64,000 bases of DNA from Streptococcus sp. LPB0220 (GCF_008727815.1 NZ_CP044230.1:1038001-1102000); one strand, 5' to 3'. Numbered from the stretch's first letter, positions 54,584 to 63,716 are shown. Notes: generated by a model from the sequence alone, not told the origin. Numbers and translations are program-made.

Positions 54584-55282
54584 ATGATTCCAGCTTACAT
54601 TCAAATTCATGATCAGATTAAGTCTGAGATTGATCAAAAAATATGGAAAATCGGGGAGCGTCTTCCCAGCGAACGCGATCTAGCTGAGAAATTTCAGGTG
54701 AGTCGGATGACGCTTAGGCAGGCCATTACCCTTCTGGTTGAAGAGGGAGTGCTTGAAAGACGAGTAGGAAGTGGTACCTTTATCACCAGCACGCGCGTCC
54801 AAGAAAAAATGCGGGGAACAACCAGTTTTACAGAGATTATGAAATCGCAAGGCAAGGAACCTTCTAGCCAAGTGATTTCTTACCGGAAAACCATTCCTAG
54901 CCTTCAAGAAGTGGACAAATTGGGCATCGATAAGACAGAGACCATCATTCGGATGGAACGGGTCCGGTATGCTGATGGGATCCCTGTTGTTTATGAAGTG
55001 GCCTCTATTCCAGAGAAATTTATTAAGAATTTCAATCGTGAAGAGGTTACCAGCCATTTCTTCCAAACCTTGGAGCGTCATGGTTATAAGATTGGAAAGT
55101 CGCACCAGACCATCTATGCGCGATTAGCTAAAGATAAGATTGCGGACTACTTACAGATTTCAAAAGGACAGGCTATTTTAGGATTGACACAGGTTTCCTA
55201 TTTTGAAGACGGGACGGCTTTTGAGTATGTGAAAAGCCAGTATGTCGGCGAACGTTTCGAATTTTATTTGGAAAACAATTAA
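54584..55282 (+). CDS. GntR family regulator (HutC/UTRA subfamily)
   Basis: A 232-residue DNA-binding regulator: GntR winged helix at residues 5-70 (GERLPSERDLAEKFQVSRMT) and a UTRA ligand-binding domain at 85-225. Members usually repress sugar or amino-sugar genes until an effector binds. It is transcribed in the same direction as the five-gene biosynthetic cluster beginning 237 bases downstream, but an imperfect terminator lies between, so control of that cluster is only possible, not shown. Confidence 0.9.
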   Translation: MIPAYIQIHDQIKSEIDQKIWKIGERLPSERDLAEKFQVSRMTLRQAITLLVEEGVLERRVGSGTFITSTRVQEKMRGTTSFTEIMKSQGKEPSSQVISYRKTIPSLQEVDKLGIDKTETIIRMERVRYADGIPVVYEVASIPEKFIKNFNREEVTSHFFQTLERHGYKIGKSHQTIYARLAKDKIADYLQISKGQAILGLTQVSYFEDGTAFEYVKSQYVGERFEFYLENN

Positions 55283-55307
55283 ACTCACAATTCACAGTAA
55301 TAAAAAA

Positions 55308-55358
55308 ACTCTTCAAATGTTTGAGAGACTCTCTCTCTTTGGCATTTGGGAGCTTTTT
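55308..55358 (+). terminator. Probable terminator after the GntR gene
   Basis: CTC-TT-CAAATG pairs with CATTTG-GG-AG around an inner GAGAG/CTCTC stem, then TTTTTT. The following 130 bases to the glycosyltransferase gene are very A/T-rich and hold no gene. Confidence 0.5.
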
Positions 55359-55519
55359 TAGGTTGAAGTCATTCTTTCTAAATAGTGATAGTATGGTCAA
55401 AAAAAGATTTGAAAAAAATTTTTAAAAATTTTTATTTTTTCTTCAATTTTTGATTTTTTTTACGAATTAATAGATAGAAGCTAGTTTTAGATCTAAAAAA
55501 AGATATAAGGCAGGAAAAA

Positions 55520-56797
55520 ATGAAAAAAATTAAAATCGATGTGGTAGTTGTTCCCTTGAGCGGGCATCTGTACCCAACTTTAAATCTCGTTAAACCCTTG
55601 TTAGATGATCCTTCGATGGAGATCCGGGTTTTCACAGGGCCTCAGAAAAAGGCCGTTGCAGAAAACCTTGGCTTCACTGTCGTTCCAATTCTAGAGGACA
55701 AAGTAGAAGAATTTGAACGTGCGGCGAATAACGATAAAAAACTCAATATCTTTTCAGCCTATCGTCAATTGTCCAAGAGCCTCGATTTGATTAATCATGT
55801 ATCGGATCAATTGCTAGAGGAGTGGCGCGTCAATCGTCCAGATATTGTGATTGCTGATTTTATCACTCTATCAGCTGGTTTTGTGGCAGAAAAGTTGGAA
55901 ATTCCTTGGATTACCACCATGGCAACCCAATTTGCAATCGAAACTCCTTATGGTCCTCCTTGCTTCTTCGGAGGGATGGGAATCCCGCGCACAAAGAAAG
56001 AAGAGAAGATCCAAGCACTATGCCGTAAACTCACGCGCATTGGAAAATACTGTGGGGCTTTCCTCTTACGCAAACGCTTAAAACGTTACAATTTCAAGTT
56101 GTACAATCAAAATGGAGTGGAGACCATCTACTCTCCTTATGCCATCTTTGGAATTGGTATGATGGAGCTAGAGTTGAAGACACACTTCCCTCATCAATAT
56201 GCCTGGCTTGGCCCTTTGGGGACTTCTCTTGAAAAAGCAGAAGATTATCCTTTAGATCTTAGTCCTTACGAGGACAAGACGAAGGTACTCGTGACATGTG
56301 GAACCCAGTTGCCTTGGGCAAAAGAGAACTTGCTCCAGCAAACCAAGCAGTTGGCCAAAGACCATCCAGAATGCCACTTTTTCGTCACCTTAGGAGATGG
56401 AGCAAAAGACTTTTCTGAAGAAGAAGTAGCACCAAATGTGACGGTCGTCTCTTATCTGCCCTACAAAGAATATATTCCGCAGATGGACTATGTCATTCAC
56501 CATGGAGGAGCTGGAATCTTTTATCAGTGTATCGAATTTAAAAAACCAGCCTTGATCTTGCCACATGATTATGACCAATTTGACTATGCGATTCGAGGAG
56601 TAGAAGCAGGAATTGCCTTTCAAGCTCATCGCAATCGCACCGAAGAGATTCAAGCAGGTTTCAATGCCCTATTAGAAAAAGAATCTTGGGAAAAGTTAGA
56701 AAGACTAAACAAACTTTCAAAAACCTACAAGCCGTTGGATACTTTAGAGTTTGAAATTCAACGATTATTAAGACGTGGAACGGATGGGAAACTATGA
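55520..56797 (+). CDS. Glycosyltransferase of the GT1/MGT (UGT-like) type
   Basis: A 425-residue GT-B glycosyltransferase. The N-terminal acceptor domain opens with VVVPLSGHLYPTLNLVKPLL, and the C-terminal donor domain has IHHGGAGIFYQCIEFKKPAL (about 326-345) and PHDYDQFDYAIRG, the UDP-sugar motif of macrolide/sterol/lipid glycosyltransferases. No membrane helix. Such enzymes sugar-coat small lipophilic molecules, which suits a role as the tailoring step of this cluster. It opens the five-gene run and overlaps the next gene by ATGA. Confidence 0.88.
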   Translation: MKKIKIDVVVVPLSGHLYPTLNLVKPLLDDPSMEIRVFTGPQKKAVAENLGFTVVPILEDKVEEFERAANNDKKLNIFSAYRQLSKSLDLINHVSDQLLEEWRVNRPDIVIADFITLSAGFVAEKLEIPWITTMATQFAIETPYGPPCFFGGMGIPRTKKEEKIQALCRKLTRIGKYCGAFLLRKRLKRYNFKLYNQNGVETIYSPYAIFGIGMMELELKTHFPHQYAWLGPLGTSLEKAEDYPLDLSPYEDKTKVLVTCGTQLPWAKENLLQQTKQLAKDHPECHFFVTLGDGAKDFSEEEVAPNVTVVSYLPYKEYIPQMDYVIHHGGAGIFYQCIEFKKPALILPHDYDQFDYAIRGVEAGIAFQAHRNRTEEIQAGFNALLEKESWEKLERLNKLSKTYKPLDTLEFEIQRLLRRGTDGKL

Positions 56798-57771
56798 AAA
56801 TACTTGTAACAGGTGCGACTGGCTTCCTTGGAAAATATGTGATCGATGAGTTGTTGGCTCACGATTATAACATTGTAGCCTTTGGCCGAAATGAAAAAAT
56901 TGGGAAGACTCTGGAAAATGAGCGCGTCCAATTTGTGAAAGGGAATTTGAGCTCTACAGAGGAATTAAGACAAGCCTTTCAGCATGTCGATGCTGTGGTT
57001 CACGCTGGCGCTTTATCTTCAGCTTGGGGACCTTGGAAGGCCTTCTATCAGGCGAATGTAGTTGGCACTAAAAATGTCCTTGAATTGTGCCGTGAATATG
57101 CGGTAAAACGCTTGGTTTACGTATCTTCTCCTAGTATTTACGCAGCTGGAAAAGATCAATTAAACATCATGGAAAGTGATGCTCCAAAAGAAAATCACCT
57201 CAACAATTACATCCGAAGTAAATTGGCGTCTGAAAAACTTTTTTCTGACTATCCGGATGTGCCAAGTATCATCTTGCGTCCTAGAGGATTATTTGGTGTG
57301 GGGGATACCAGCATTTTGCCTCGTGTCTTACGCCTCAGTCGAAAAATTGGAATTCCTTTGATTCGAGAAGGAGAGCAGCTGATGGATATGACCTGTGTGG
57401 AAAATGTTGCCCTAGCCATTCGCTTGGCTCTGGAAGCAAAAGAAGCACACGGGCAGGTTTATAATATTACAAATGGGGAACCAAAGACCTTTAAGTATTT
57501 GATCGAAACCACACTAAAGGGATTGGGAGAGCCGATTCGCTATCGGAAAATTCCGGCAGGTCTTGTAGCAGGTGCGGCCTATAGCCTTGAAGGAGTGTAT
57601 CGATTATTCCATCTGAAAACTGAACCTCCATTGACTCGCTATACCTATTATCTCCTTCGATATAGCCAAACCCTCGATATTCAAAAGGCCCAAACCGAAC
57701 TTGGCTACTATGCAAAAATGACTATTGAAGAAGGGATTGACAACTATGTCCAACATGATCAAGCGCATTGA
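56794..57771 (+). CDS. NAD(P)-dependent epimerase/dehydrogenase (3beta-HSD/OleD-like)
   Basis: A 325-residue extended short-chain dehydrogenase. The Rossmann loop is TGATGFLGKYV (GATGFLG at 7-13) and the catalytic pair is Tyr139/Lys143 in NNYIRSK, with SSPS before it as the serine region. The sequence is nearer the 3beta-hydroxysteroid dehydrogenase/OleD branch than to sugar epimerases, fitting reduction of a beta-keto product made by the KAS III at the end of the cluster (inference). Overlaps both neighbours. Confidence 0.85.
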   Translation: MKILVTGATGFLGKYVIDELLAHDYNIVAFGRNEKIGKTLENERVQFVKGNLSSTEELRQAFQHVDAVVHAGALSSAWGPWKAFYQANVVGTKNVLELCREYAVKRLVYVSSPSIYAAGKDQLNIMESDAPKENHLNNYIRSKLASEKLFSDYPDVPSIILRPRGLFGVGDTSILPRVLRLSRKIGIPLIREGEQLMDMTCVENVALAIRLALEAKEAHGQVYNITNGEPKTFKYLIETTLKGLGEPIRYRKIPAGLVAGAAYSLEGVYRLFHLKTEPPLTRYTYYLLRYSQTLDIQKAQTELGYYAKMTIEEGIDNYVQHDQAH

Positions 57772-58573
57772 TTATTTTCCAGCAGGCTATTGTAGCAGTC
57801 ATTCTGGTCTCTTATTTAAAGGAATTCCAAATGAAAAAATGCAATTTCCGGCAGGTGTCTTTTTGATTCATCATCGTGAAAAAGGCTATATTTTGTACGA
57901 TACCGGCTATCACTACGAGATTAAGAAAAAAGCTCGGTATTTCTGGTACCGTCTAGCCACCCCAATGCAGATGAAAAAAGAAGACCAGATCGATTATTTA
58001 TTGCAAGAGCGTGGGATTGATCCAGCAGAAATTACTTATGTGATTCTTTCGCATCTGCACCCTGACCATCTCGGCGGAGCAGCACTTTTTCCAAATGCTC
58101 ATTTCTTTGTCACCCAGGAAGTCTATGAGGTGTACCAAAAACCGAAGTTTAAAGATCTGATTTTTAAAGAGTTTTTGCCAGCTGATTTCAAAGATCGGGT
58201 GACTTGTCTCAAAGCAGATCAAAGGCATCCTGCTTTCCCCTATCGCCCGACCGCGGATCTTTTTGGAGATGGGAGCATCCTTGTTTCGTCCATCGATGGA
58301 CATGCGAGAGGGCAAGGTTGTCTTTATCTGGATGAGTTCAAACTCTTCATCGGAGCAGATCTTTCTTGGGGAGTAGAGCTCTTGCCTTACACACGGCAAA
58401 TGCGTCTCATTCCATCCTTGGTTCAGGATGATAAGAAGGCTTATTTAAAAGGAGCTGATTTGCTGGAAACACTCTTGCAAGAGGGCATTCAAGTTTTGGT
58501 CAGCCACGACCCGCAAGAACGGATTGAAAGGATTTTAAATGAAAAAAACAGTCTTTCTGAAAACCTTTATTGA
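57746..58573 (+). CDS. Metallo-beta-lactamase-fold hydrolase (lactonase-like)
   Basis: A 275-residue MBL-fold enzyme. The metal site HLHPDH begins at residue 103, with YDTGYHYE ahead and SSIDGHARGQGCLYL and SHDPQER behind, the layout of AHL lactonase-like hydrolases. It has no signal peptide. In this cluster it could open a lactone or cleave a thioester (inference). I start at ATG 57746, inside the previous gene's end; ATG 57755 is also possible. Its 3' end overlaps the adenylate-forming gene by 35 bases. Confidence 0.85.
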   Translation: MSNMIKRIDYFPAGYCSSHSGLLFKGIPNEKMQFPAGVFLIHHREKGYILYDTGYHYEIKKKARYFWYRLATPMQMKKEDQIDYLLQERGIDPAEITYVILSHLHPDHLGGAALFPNAHFFVTQEVYEVYQKPKFKDLIFKEFLPADFKDRVTCLKADQRHPAFPYRPTADLFGDGSILVSSIDGHARGQGCLYLDEFKLFIGADLSWGVELLPYTRQMRLIPSLVQDDKKAYLKGADLLETLLQEGIQVLVSHDPQERIERILNEKNSLSENLY

Positions 58574-59804
58574 AACCAGATGGTGCCACCGATTCCGTTC
58601 TAAGGAGGCCTTGAAGCGATACCAAGATAAACAATTGGCACGCTACCATGCTTTTATCACTTCTCAATCTCCCTATTTTCAAACCCATTCTCCCGAATCA
58701 TTTGGAACCATGGATAAAACCTTCATGATGTCACATTTCAATGAACTCAATACCCTAGGGGTGGATCGAGATCAGGCTTTAGAAATGGCGATTCGCGGAG
58801 AACAAACACGAGATTTTACCGAGATGAATGGAGAAGTAGCAGTAGGCTTGTCTTCTGGGACTTCAGGCCACCGAGGAGTTTTTGTCACCACAGAAAAAGA
58901 AAGAAGTATGTGGGCTGCAGCGATTCTAGCCAAGATGCTACCGAAAGGAAAACTGTTTGGTCATCGCATTGCCTTTTTCTTACGAGCGGACAATGAACTC
59001 TATCAAACCATTAATTCAGGCCTTATCCGCTTGGAATATTTTGATATTTTCAAGGATAGCAAGGAGCATTTAGAGCGTCTCAAAGACTATCAACCAACCA
59101 TTGTGGTCGCACCAGCTTCAACCTTGATTGAGTTAGCCAACTATGTCAGCAATCAGCAACTTGCGATCCAACCTGTCAAGGTTGTTTCTGTCGCAGAGAT
59201 TCTAGAAGATCGAGATGCTCAGACCATCGCCAAAGCTTTTCAACTAGACAAGGTTGATCAGGTCTACCAAGCGACAGAGGGATTTTTAGCTTGTACCTGT
59301 TCAGAAGGCAATCTACATCTTAACGAAGATATTTTGTATGTCGAAAAAGAGTACCTTGATGATAGTCGCTTTTATCCGATTATTACGGATTTCAAACGAA
59401 CCAGTCAACCCATCTATCGCTACCGCCTCAATGATATTTTGGTGGAAGATAAGTCACCTTGTCCTTGTGGTTCCGTCTTTACTCGAATCGCAAAGATCGA
59501 AGGACGATCGGACGATATCTTTTATTTCAAAAAAGAAGATGGCAGTAGCCAGATGATCTATCCGGATTTTATTCGACGGTGCATCCTCTTTGTCGAAAAT
59601 ATTCAGGACTATCAAGTAACTCAGTTGGCAGATGGATCCATTACCATTGCCTTGAGTCACCGGACAGAGTCTATGGAGCAAGCGATCTTTGCTCAATTTG
59701 AACTCTTAGCTCAGCAAAAACAATTCATTCTCCCAAGTATTCAATTTATTGATTACCAATGGGACCCAACACGTAAATTAAAACGTGTTCAACGACTTCA
59801 ATAA
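58539..59804 (+). CDS. Adenylate-forming enzyme (F390 synthetase-related)
   Basis: A 421-residue member of the PaaK/CoF synthetase branch of adenylate-forming enzymes. The AMP/phosphate motif GLSSGTSG is at 103-110, the ATP region includes YRYRLNDI near 290, a Cys pair CPCG follows, and GRSDDIFYF near 320 matches the hinge motif. It should activate a carboxylate with ATP, perhaps joining it to a carrier or closing a beta-lactone as OleC does; the acid is unknown. Sits between the hydrolase and the KAS III gene. Confidence 0.85.
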   Translation: MKKTVFLKTFIETRWCHRFRSKEALKRYQDKQLARYHAFITSQSPYFQTHSPESFGTMDKTFMMSHFNELNTLGVDRDQALEMAIRGEQTRDFTEMNGEVAVGLSSGTSGHRGVFVTTEKERSMWAAAILAKMLPKGKLFGHRIAFFLRADNELYQTINSGLIRLEYFDIFKDSKEHLERLKDYQPTIVVAPASTLIELANYVSNQQLAIQPVKVVSVAEILEDRDAQTIAKAFQLDKVDQVYQATEGFLACTCSEGNLHLNEDILYVEKEYLDDSRFYPIITDFKRTSQPIYRYRLNDILVEDKSPCPCGSVFTRIAKIEGRSDDIFYFKKEDGSSQMIYPDFIRRCILFVENIQDYQVTQLADGSITIALSHRTESMEQAIFAQFELLAQQKQFILPSIQFIDYQWDPTRKLKRVQRLQ

Positions 59805-59816
59805 AAGGAGAATCCT

Positions 59817-60761
59817 ATGACTACCGTAAAAAGACATTTGCAAATTAAAGGCTATGGAACAGCGCTTCCAGCTCATACAGTTTCTTTCAAAGACCAGACT
59901 CGTTACCGCGTGAAAGAAGGAGAAGAAACACAGATTGATCTTGCAGCGCGTGCGATTAAAGCTGCTTTAAACCATGCAGGACTTAAGATGGCAGACATCG
60001 ACTGCCTGGTTTCGGCTAGTGCTGTTGGCGTTCAGCCCATTCCTTGTACAGCAGCTCTGATCCATGAGCGCGTGGCCAAGGGACTAACGATTCCTGCTAT
60101 GGATATCAATACCACCTGTACCAGTTTTGTATCTGCTTTAAGCACTGTTTCTTATCTGATTGAAGGTTGTGAATACCAACGGGTTCTGATTGTATCTAGT
60201 GAAGTAGGGAGCCTAGGGCTGAATCCTAAACAAAAAGAAAGCTTTGAATTGTTTAGTGATGGAGCTGCAGCCTTTATTTTTGAAGCAACAAAGGAAGATA
60301 AAGGAATCATTGCCAGTATGCAACGTACCTGGTCTGAGGGAGCCCATGATACTGAAATTCGTGGTGGTTTGACAGCTTATCATCCGAAATTGTACTCTGA
60401 AGCAACCAAGACTGATTTCATGTTTGATATGAAAGGGAAGAAGATTCTTTTGCTTTCTGCCCGTGTTATTCCAGAAATGTTCCAAGAATTCCAAGAGAAA
60501 TCAGGCATTTCTAAAGATGCTGTAGACTATATTATTCCTCACCAAGCAAGCCGTGCCTTGCCACTGGTCATGGACAAATTAGGCGTTGGCAAAGACAAGT
60601 ACCTTAATATTGTCAGTGATTATGGAAATATGGTTTCGGTAGCCGTGCCTTTCGGCCTAGCCTATGCATTGGATCATGGCTATGTGAAGGAAGGAGATAC
60701 CATCTTCTTGATGGGAACTGCAGCAGGGATGACGGTCAATATGTTGGCACTGAAACTTTAA
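59817..60761 (+). CDS. 3-ketoacyl synthase III family condensing enzyme
   Basis: A 314-residue thiolase-fold condensing enzyme, similar to FabH but not the housekeeping copy, which lies in the fab operon elsewhere. The triad is visible: Cys101 in NTTCTSF, His242 in IPHQAS, Asn271 in YGNMVSVAVP. It would join two acyl units (or an acyl group and a malonyl/other carrier) to a beta-keto product, as OleA or PqsD-like enzymes do. AAAGGAG 6 bases before ATG; last gene of the cluster, followed by a strong terminator. Confidence 0.88.
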   Translation: MTTVKRHLQIKGYGTALPAHTVSFKDQTRYRVKEGEETQIDLAARAIKAALNHAGLKMADIDCLVSASAVGVQPIPCTAALIHERVAKGLTIPAMDINTTCTSFVSALSTVSYLIEGCEYQRVLIVSSEVGSLGLNPKQKESFELFSDGAAAFIFEATKEDKGIIASMQRTWSEGAHDTEIRGGLTAYHPKLYSEATKTDFMFDMKGKKILLLSARVIPEMFQEFQEKSGISKDAVDYIIPHQASRALPLVMDKLGVGKDKYLNIVSDYGNMVSVAVPFGLAYALDHGYVKEGDTIFLMGTAAGMTVNMLALKL

Positions 60762-60799
60762 TGACGGATCCTCTTATTTCAAGCTCAAAAAGCATCAAG

Positions 60800-60826
60800 T
60801 CCCGCTAGTCTTTAGCGGGCTTTTTT
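60800..60826 (+). terminator. Terminator of the biosynthetic cluster
   Basis: CCCGCTA/TAGCGGG stem with 5-base loop and a TTTTTT run. The -10 of ylxM (TATAAT, 60829-60834) begins three bases later. Confidence 0.9.
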
Positions 60827-60841
60827 GATATAATGAAAGGT

Positions 60842-61174
60842 ATGGAAATTGAGAAAACCAACCGAATGAATGCGCTCTTTGAGTTTTATGCAGCGCTCTT
60901 GACGGACAAGCAGATGAACTACATCGAGCTCTACTACGCAGATGACTACAGCTTGGCTGAGATCGCGGAAGAGTTTGGAGTGAGCCGTCAGGCGGTCTAT
61001 GACAATATTAAACGTACAGAAAAAATTTTGGAAGATTACGAAATGAAACTCCATATCTATTCCGATTACATTGTTCGTAGTCAGATTTTGGATCAGATTT
61101 CTGAAAAATACCCTGAAGATCCTTTTTTACAGGAACAAATTTCTGTGCTTTCCAGTATCGATAATCGAGACTAA
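60842..61174 (+). CDS. ylxM: YlxM-like DNA-binding protein, SRP operon
   Basis: A 110-residue helix-turn-helix protein in front of ffh. HTH is in [20 protein letters not shown] (about 40-60), similar to sigma-70 region 4; homologues in streptococci bind the SRP and influence its activity. I take ATG 60842 ([10 protein letters not shown]), which agrees with the pneumococcal protein; 60833 overlaps the -10 element. If that promoter is used, the mRNA would be nearly leaderless. Confidence 0.92.
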   Translation: MEIEKTNRMNALFEFYAALLTDKQMNYIELYYADDYSLAEIAEEFGVSRQAVYDNIKRTEKILEDYEMKLHIYSDYIVRSQILDQISEKYPEDPFLQEQISVLSSIDNRD

Positions 61175-61205
61175 ATAAATATAAGACTTAACTAGGAGAA
61201 AGAGT

Positions 61206-62777
61206 ATGGCATTTGAAAGTTTAACCGAACGTTTACAAAACGTCTTTAAAAATCTTCGTAAGAAAGGGAAAATCTCTGAAGCGGATGTCCAAGAGGCAAC
61301 CAAAGAGATTCGTCTAGCCCTCTTAGAGGCCGACGTTGCCCTTCCTGTTGTAAAAGACTTCATCAAACGCGTCCGCGAGCGGGCTGTAGGTCATGAAGTC
61401 ATCGAAACCTTGAACCCTGCCCAACAAATCGTGAAGATTGTCGATGAAGAATTGACAGCGATTTTGGGTTCAGAAACAGCAGAAATTATCAAATCACCTA
61501 AGATTCCAACCATTATCATGATGGTCGGTCTTCAAGGGGCTGGTAAAACAACCTTTGCGGGTAAATTGGCCAACAAATTGGTCAAGGAAGAGAATGCACG
61601 TCCTTTGATGATTGCGGCCGATATCTATCGTCCAGCAGCCATCGACCAGTTGAAGACTCTTGGTCAACAGATCAATGTCCCTGTCTTCTCACTTGGTACA
61701 GAAGTCCCTGCAGTAGAGATCGTTCGTCAAGGTTTGGAGCAGGCGAGAGCCAACCACAATGACTATGTCTTGATCGATACGGCTGGTCGTCTGCAAATCG
61801 ATGAAAAACTCATGGGCGAGTTGCGGGATGTCAAAGCCCTTGCCGAGCCAAATGAAATCCTCTTGGTTGTCGATGCCATGATCGGTCAAGAAGCAGCCAA
61901 TGTGGCGCGTGAGTTCAATGAACAGCTCGAAGTGACTGGGGTCATCTTGACCAAGATCGATGGGGATACCCGTGGTGGTGCGGCCCTTTCTGTCCGTCAG
62001 ATTACTGGGAAGCCAATCAAGTTCACTGGTACTGGTGAAAAAATCACTGATATCGAAACCTTCCACCCAGACCGCATGTCTGGTCGGATCCTCGGTATGG
62101 GGGATATGCTGACACTGATCGAGAAGGCTTCTCAAGAATACGATGAAAAACGCTCTCTTGAACTCGCTGAAAAAATGCGGGAAAATACCTTCGATTTCAA
62201 TGACTTCATTGATCAGTTAGACCAAGTTCAAAATATGGGACCAATGGAAGATCTGCTCAAGATGCTTCCAGGGATGGCCAATAACCCTGCCATGAAGAAC
62301 CTCAAAGTCGATGAACGAGAAATTGCTCGCAAACGCGCGATCGTATCATCCATGACACCAGCTGAACGCGAAAATCCAGATTTATTAAATCCAAGCCGTC
62401 GTCGTCGGATTGCGGCTGGTTCAGGAAATAGCTTTGTCGAAGTCAATAAATTCATCAAGGACTTTAACCAAGCTAAGCAGATGATGCAAGGCGTCCTCTC
62501 TGGCGATATGAACAAGATGATGAAACAAATGGGGCTTAATCCGAATAACATGCCGAAAAATATGCCTGGCGGAATGCCAGATATGTCTGCCCTCGAAGGC
62601 ATGATGGGACAAGGTGGCATGCCTGACTTGTCAGCTCTTGGCGGAGGCGCTGGAATGCCTGATATGAGCCAAATGTTTGGTGGTGGTCTCAAAGGAAAAG
62701 CCGGCGAATTTATGATGAAACGGGCGATGAACAAGATGGCCAAACAAATGCGCAAAAATAAGAAAAAACGGAAATAA
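61206..62777 (+). CDS. ffh: Signal recognition particle protein Ffh
   Basis: GTPase that binds signal peptides and 4.5S/scRNA and carries ribosomes to FtsY. The 523 residues have the N domain, the G domain with GLQGAGKTTFAGKLA (110), DTAGR and TKIDGDTRGGAA, and a methionine-rich M domain (NMPKNMPGGMPDMSALEGM region) ending in a basic RKNKKKRK tail. Co-transcribed with ylxM, 31 bases apart. Confidence 0.98.
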   Translation: MAFESLTERLQNVFKNLRKKGKISEADVQEATKEIRLALLEADVALPVVKDFIKRVRERAVGHEVIETLNPAQQIVKIVDEELTAILGSETAEIIKSPKIPTIIMMVGLQGAGKTTFAGKLANKLVKEENARPLMIAADIYRPAAIDQLKTLGQQINVPVFSLGTEVPAVEIVRQGLEQARANHNDYVLIDTAGRLQIDEKLMGELRDVKALAEPNEILLVVDAMIGQEAANVAREFNEQLEVTGVILTKIDGDTRGGAALSVRQITGKPIKFTGTGEKITDIETFHPDRMSGRILGMGDMLTLIEKASQEYDEKRSLELAEKMRENTFDFNDFIDQLDQVQNMGPMEDLLKMLPGMANNPAMKNLKVDEREIARKRAIVSSMTPAERENPDLLNPSRRRRIAAGSGNSFVEVNKFIKDFNQAKQMMQGVLSGDMNKMMKQMGLNPNNMPKNMPGGMPDMSALEGMMGQGGMPDLSALGGGAGMPDMSQMFGGGLKGKAGEFMMKRAMNKMAKQMRKNKKKRK

Positions 62778-62792
62778 TTCTTTCTAATAAGG

Positions 62793-62821
62793 GCCTGGAA
62801 CAAACTGTTCTGGGTTCTTTT
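62793..62821 (+). terminator. ylxM-ffh terminator
   Basis: CCTGGAACA and TGTTCTGGG pair (two G-T) around AAC, with TTCTTTT after. Confidence 0.65.
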
Positions 62822-62843
62822 AGAAACTACTACTAGAGGAAAG

Positions 62844-63611
62844 ATGTTAAAAAAACTATTTCAACAAGTCATTCGTTTCTTTGCAAGATTGTTTTCTTCG
62901 CACAGCAAGCCCTTTGAATTCCCTAAAGGGTCGAAGAAACCACCGATCAGACCAATCATCTTTGTCCCCGGGAGTTCAGCAAGTATCCAGCGATTCAATG
63001 GAACCATTCGCATGCTCCATCGCTTTTCTAGAAAAAAGCAAAGTCTCTTAAAAATAAAGGTCAATAAAGATGATTCTATAGAGATGGAAGGAAGACTAAA
63101 TACAAAAGAGCCAAACCCTATGATTGTGATTGGCTTTGAGAACAATCGAGATGGCTACAGCAATATCAAGCAGCAAATCGAATCCCTTAAGATCGCCATC
63201 ACCTACCTCCTTGATCACTATTATTTTACAGAGTTCAAGGCAGTCGGGCACTCCAATGGTGGACTAGTTTTGACTGGTTTACTGGAAAGTGGCTTTTTAG
63301 AAAAGAAAAAGCTGACCGTAAGGAAGCTCGCTATTATTGGCAGTCCTTACCAATTCAATCAAGATATGTATGACGATTTTCAAAAATGGAAACATCGCCT
63401 AGGAAAAGAAGTAGAGGTCCTTAACTTTGTTGGTAGCTTTGCTGGAAAATCAGATGGCATCGTCCCTCTCTCTAGTGCACAAGCAGCAAAATCTATTTTT
63501 GAGAAACAAGCCTATACAGAAGTAAATTTAAAAGGACGCAAGGCTCATCATTCAGCTTTACCCACTAATCCAGATCTAGTGAAACAATTAAGTCTATTTT
63601 TGAATCTGTAA
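62844..63611 (+). CDS. DUF915 alpha/beta-hydrolase
   Basis: A 255-residue alpha/beta-hydrolase of the DUF915 family. The nucleophile elbow is GHSNGG near residue 135, with PIIFVPGSSAS as the oxyanion region and a late aspartate/histidine in KSDGIVPLSSAQ and AHHSALPTN. The N-terminus is basic and amphipathic (LKKLFQQVIRFFARLF), not a clear signal peptide. Substrate unknown. GAGGAAAG precedes ATG; an AT-rich terminator follows. Confidence 0.85.
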   Translation: MLKKLFQQVIRFFARLFSSHSKPFEFPKGSKKPPIRPIIFVPGSSASIQRFNGTIRMLHRFSRKKQSLLKIKVNKDDSIEMEGRLNTKEPNPMIVIGFENNRDGYSNIKQQIESLKIAITYLLDHYYFTEFKAVGHSNGGLVLTGLLESGFLEKKKLTVRKLAIIGSPYQFNQDMYDDFQKWKHRLGKEVEVLNFVGSFAGKSDGIVPLSSAQAAKSIFEKQAYTEVNLKGRKAHHSALPTNPDLVKQLSLFLNL

Positions 63612-63613
63612 GT

Positions 63614-63645
63614 AAATTACATAATTTAGGTTATGTAATTTTTAT
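63614..63645 (+). terminator. Terminator of the DUF915 gene
   Basis: AAATTACATAA and TTATGTAATTT are perfectly complementary with a 6-base loop and trailing T-rich sequence. Confidence 0.75.
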
Positions 63646-63716
63646 TTGTCTCTTGCAATCCTTAAGTAAATATGGTACATTTTTGGTAGCGATTACACAT
63701 ACCTAAGGAGGATTTT

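Noticed and set aside
56794-57771. UDP-glucose 4-epimerase (galE)
   Set aside because: Lacks the GalE-specific C-terminal substrate motifs; the sequence is nearer 3beta-HSD-like dehydrogenases and no galactose genes are near.
61689-62803. Minus-strand frames of 148 and 191 codons over ffh
   Set aside because: Low-complexity proline/isoleucine-rich products that mirror the methionine-rich M domain of Ffh; no ribosome sites.
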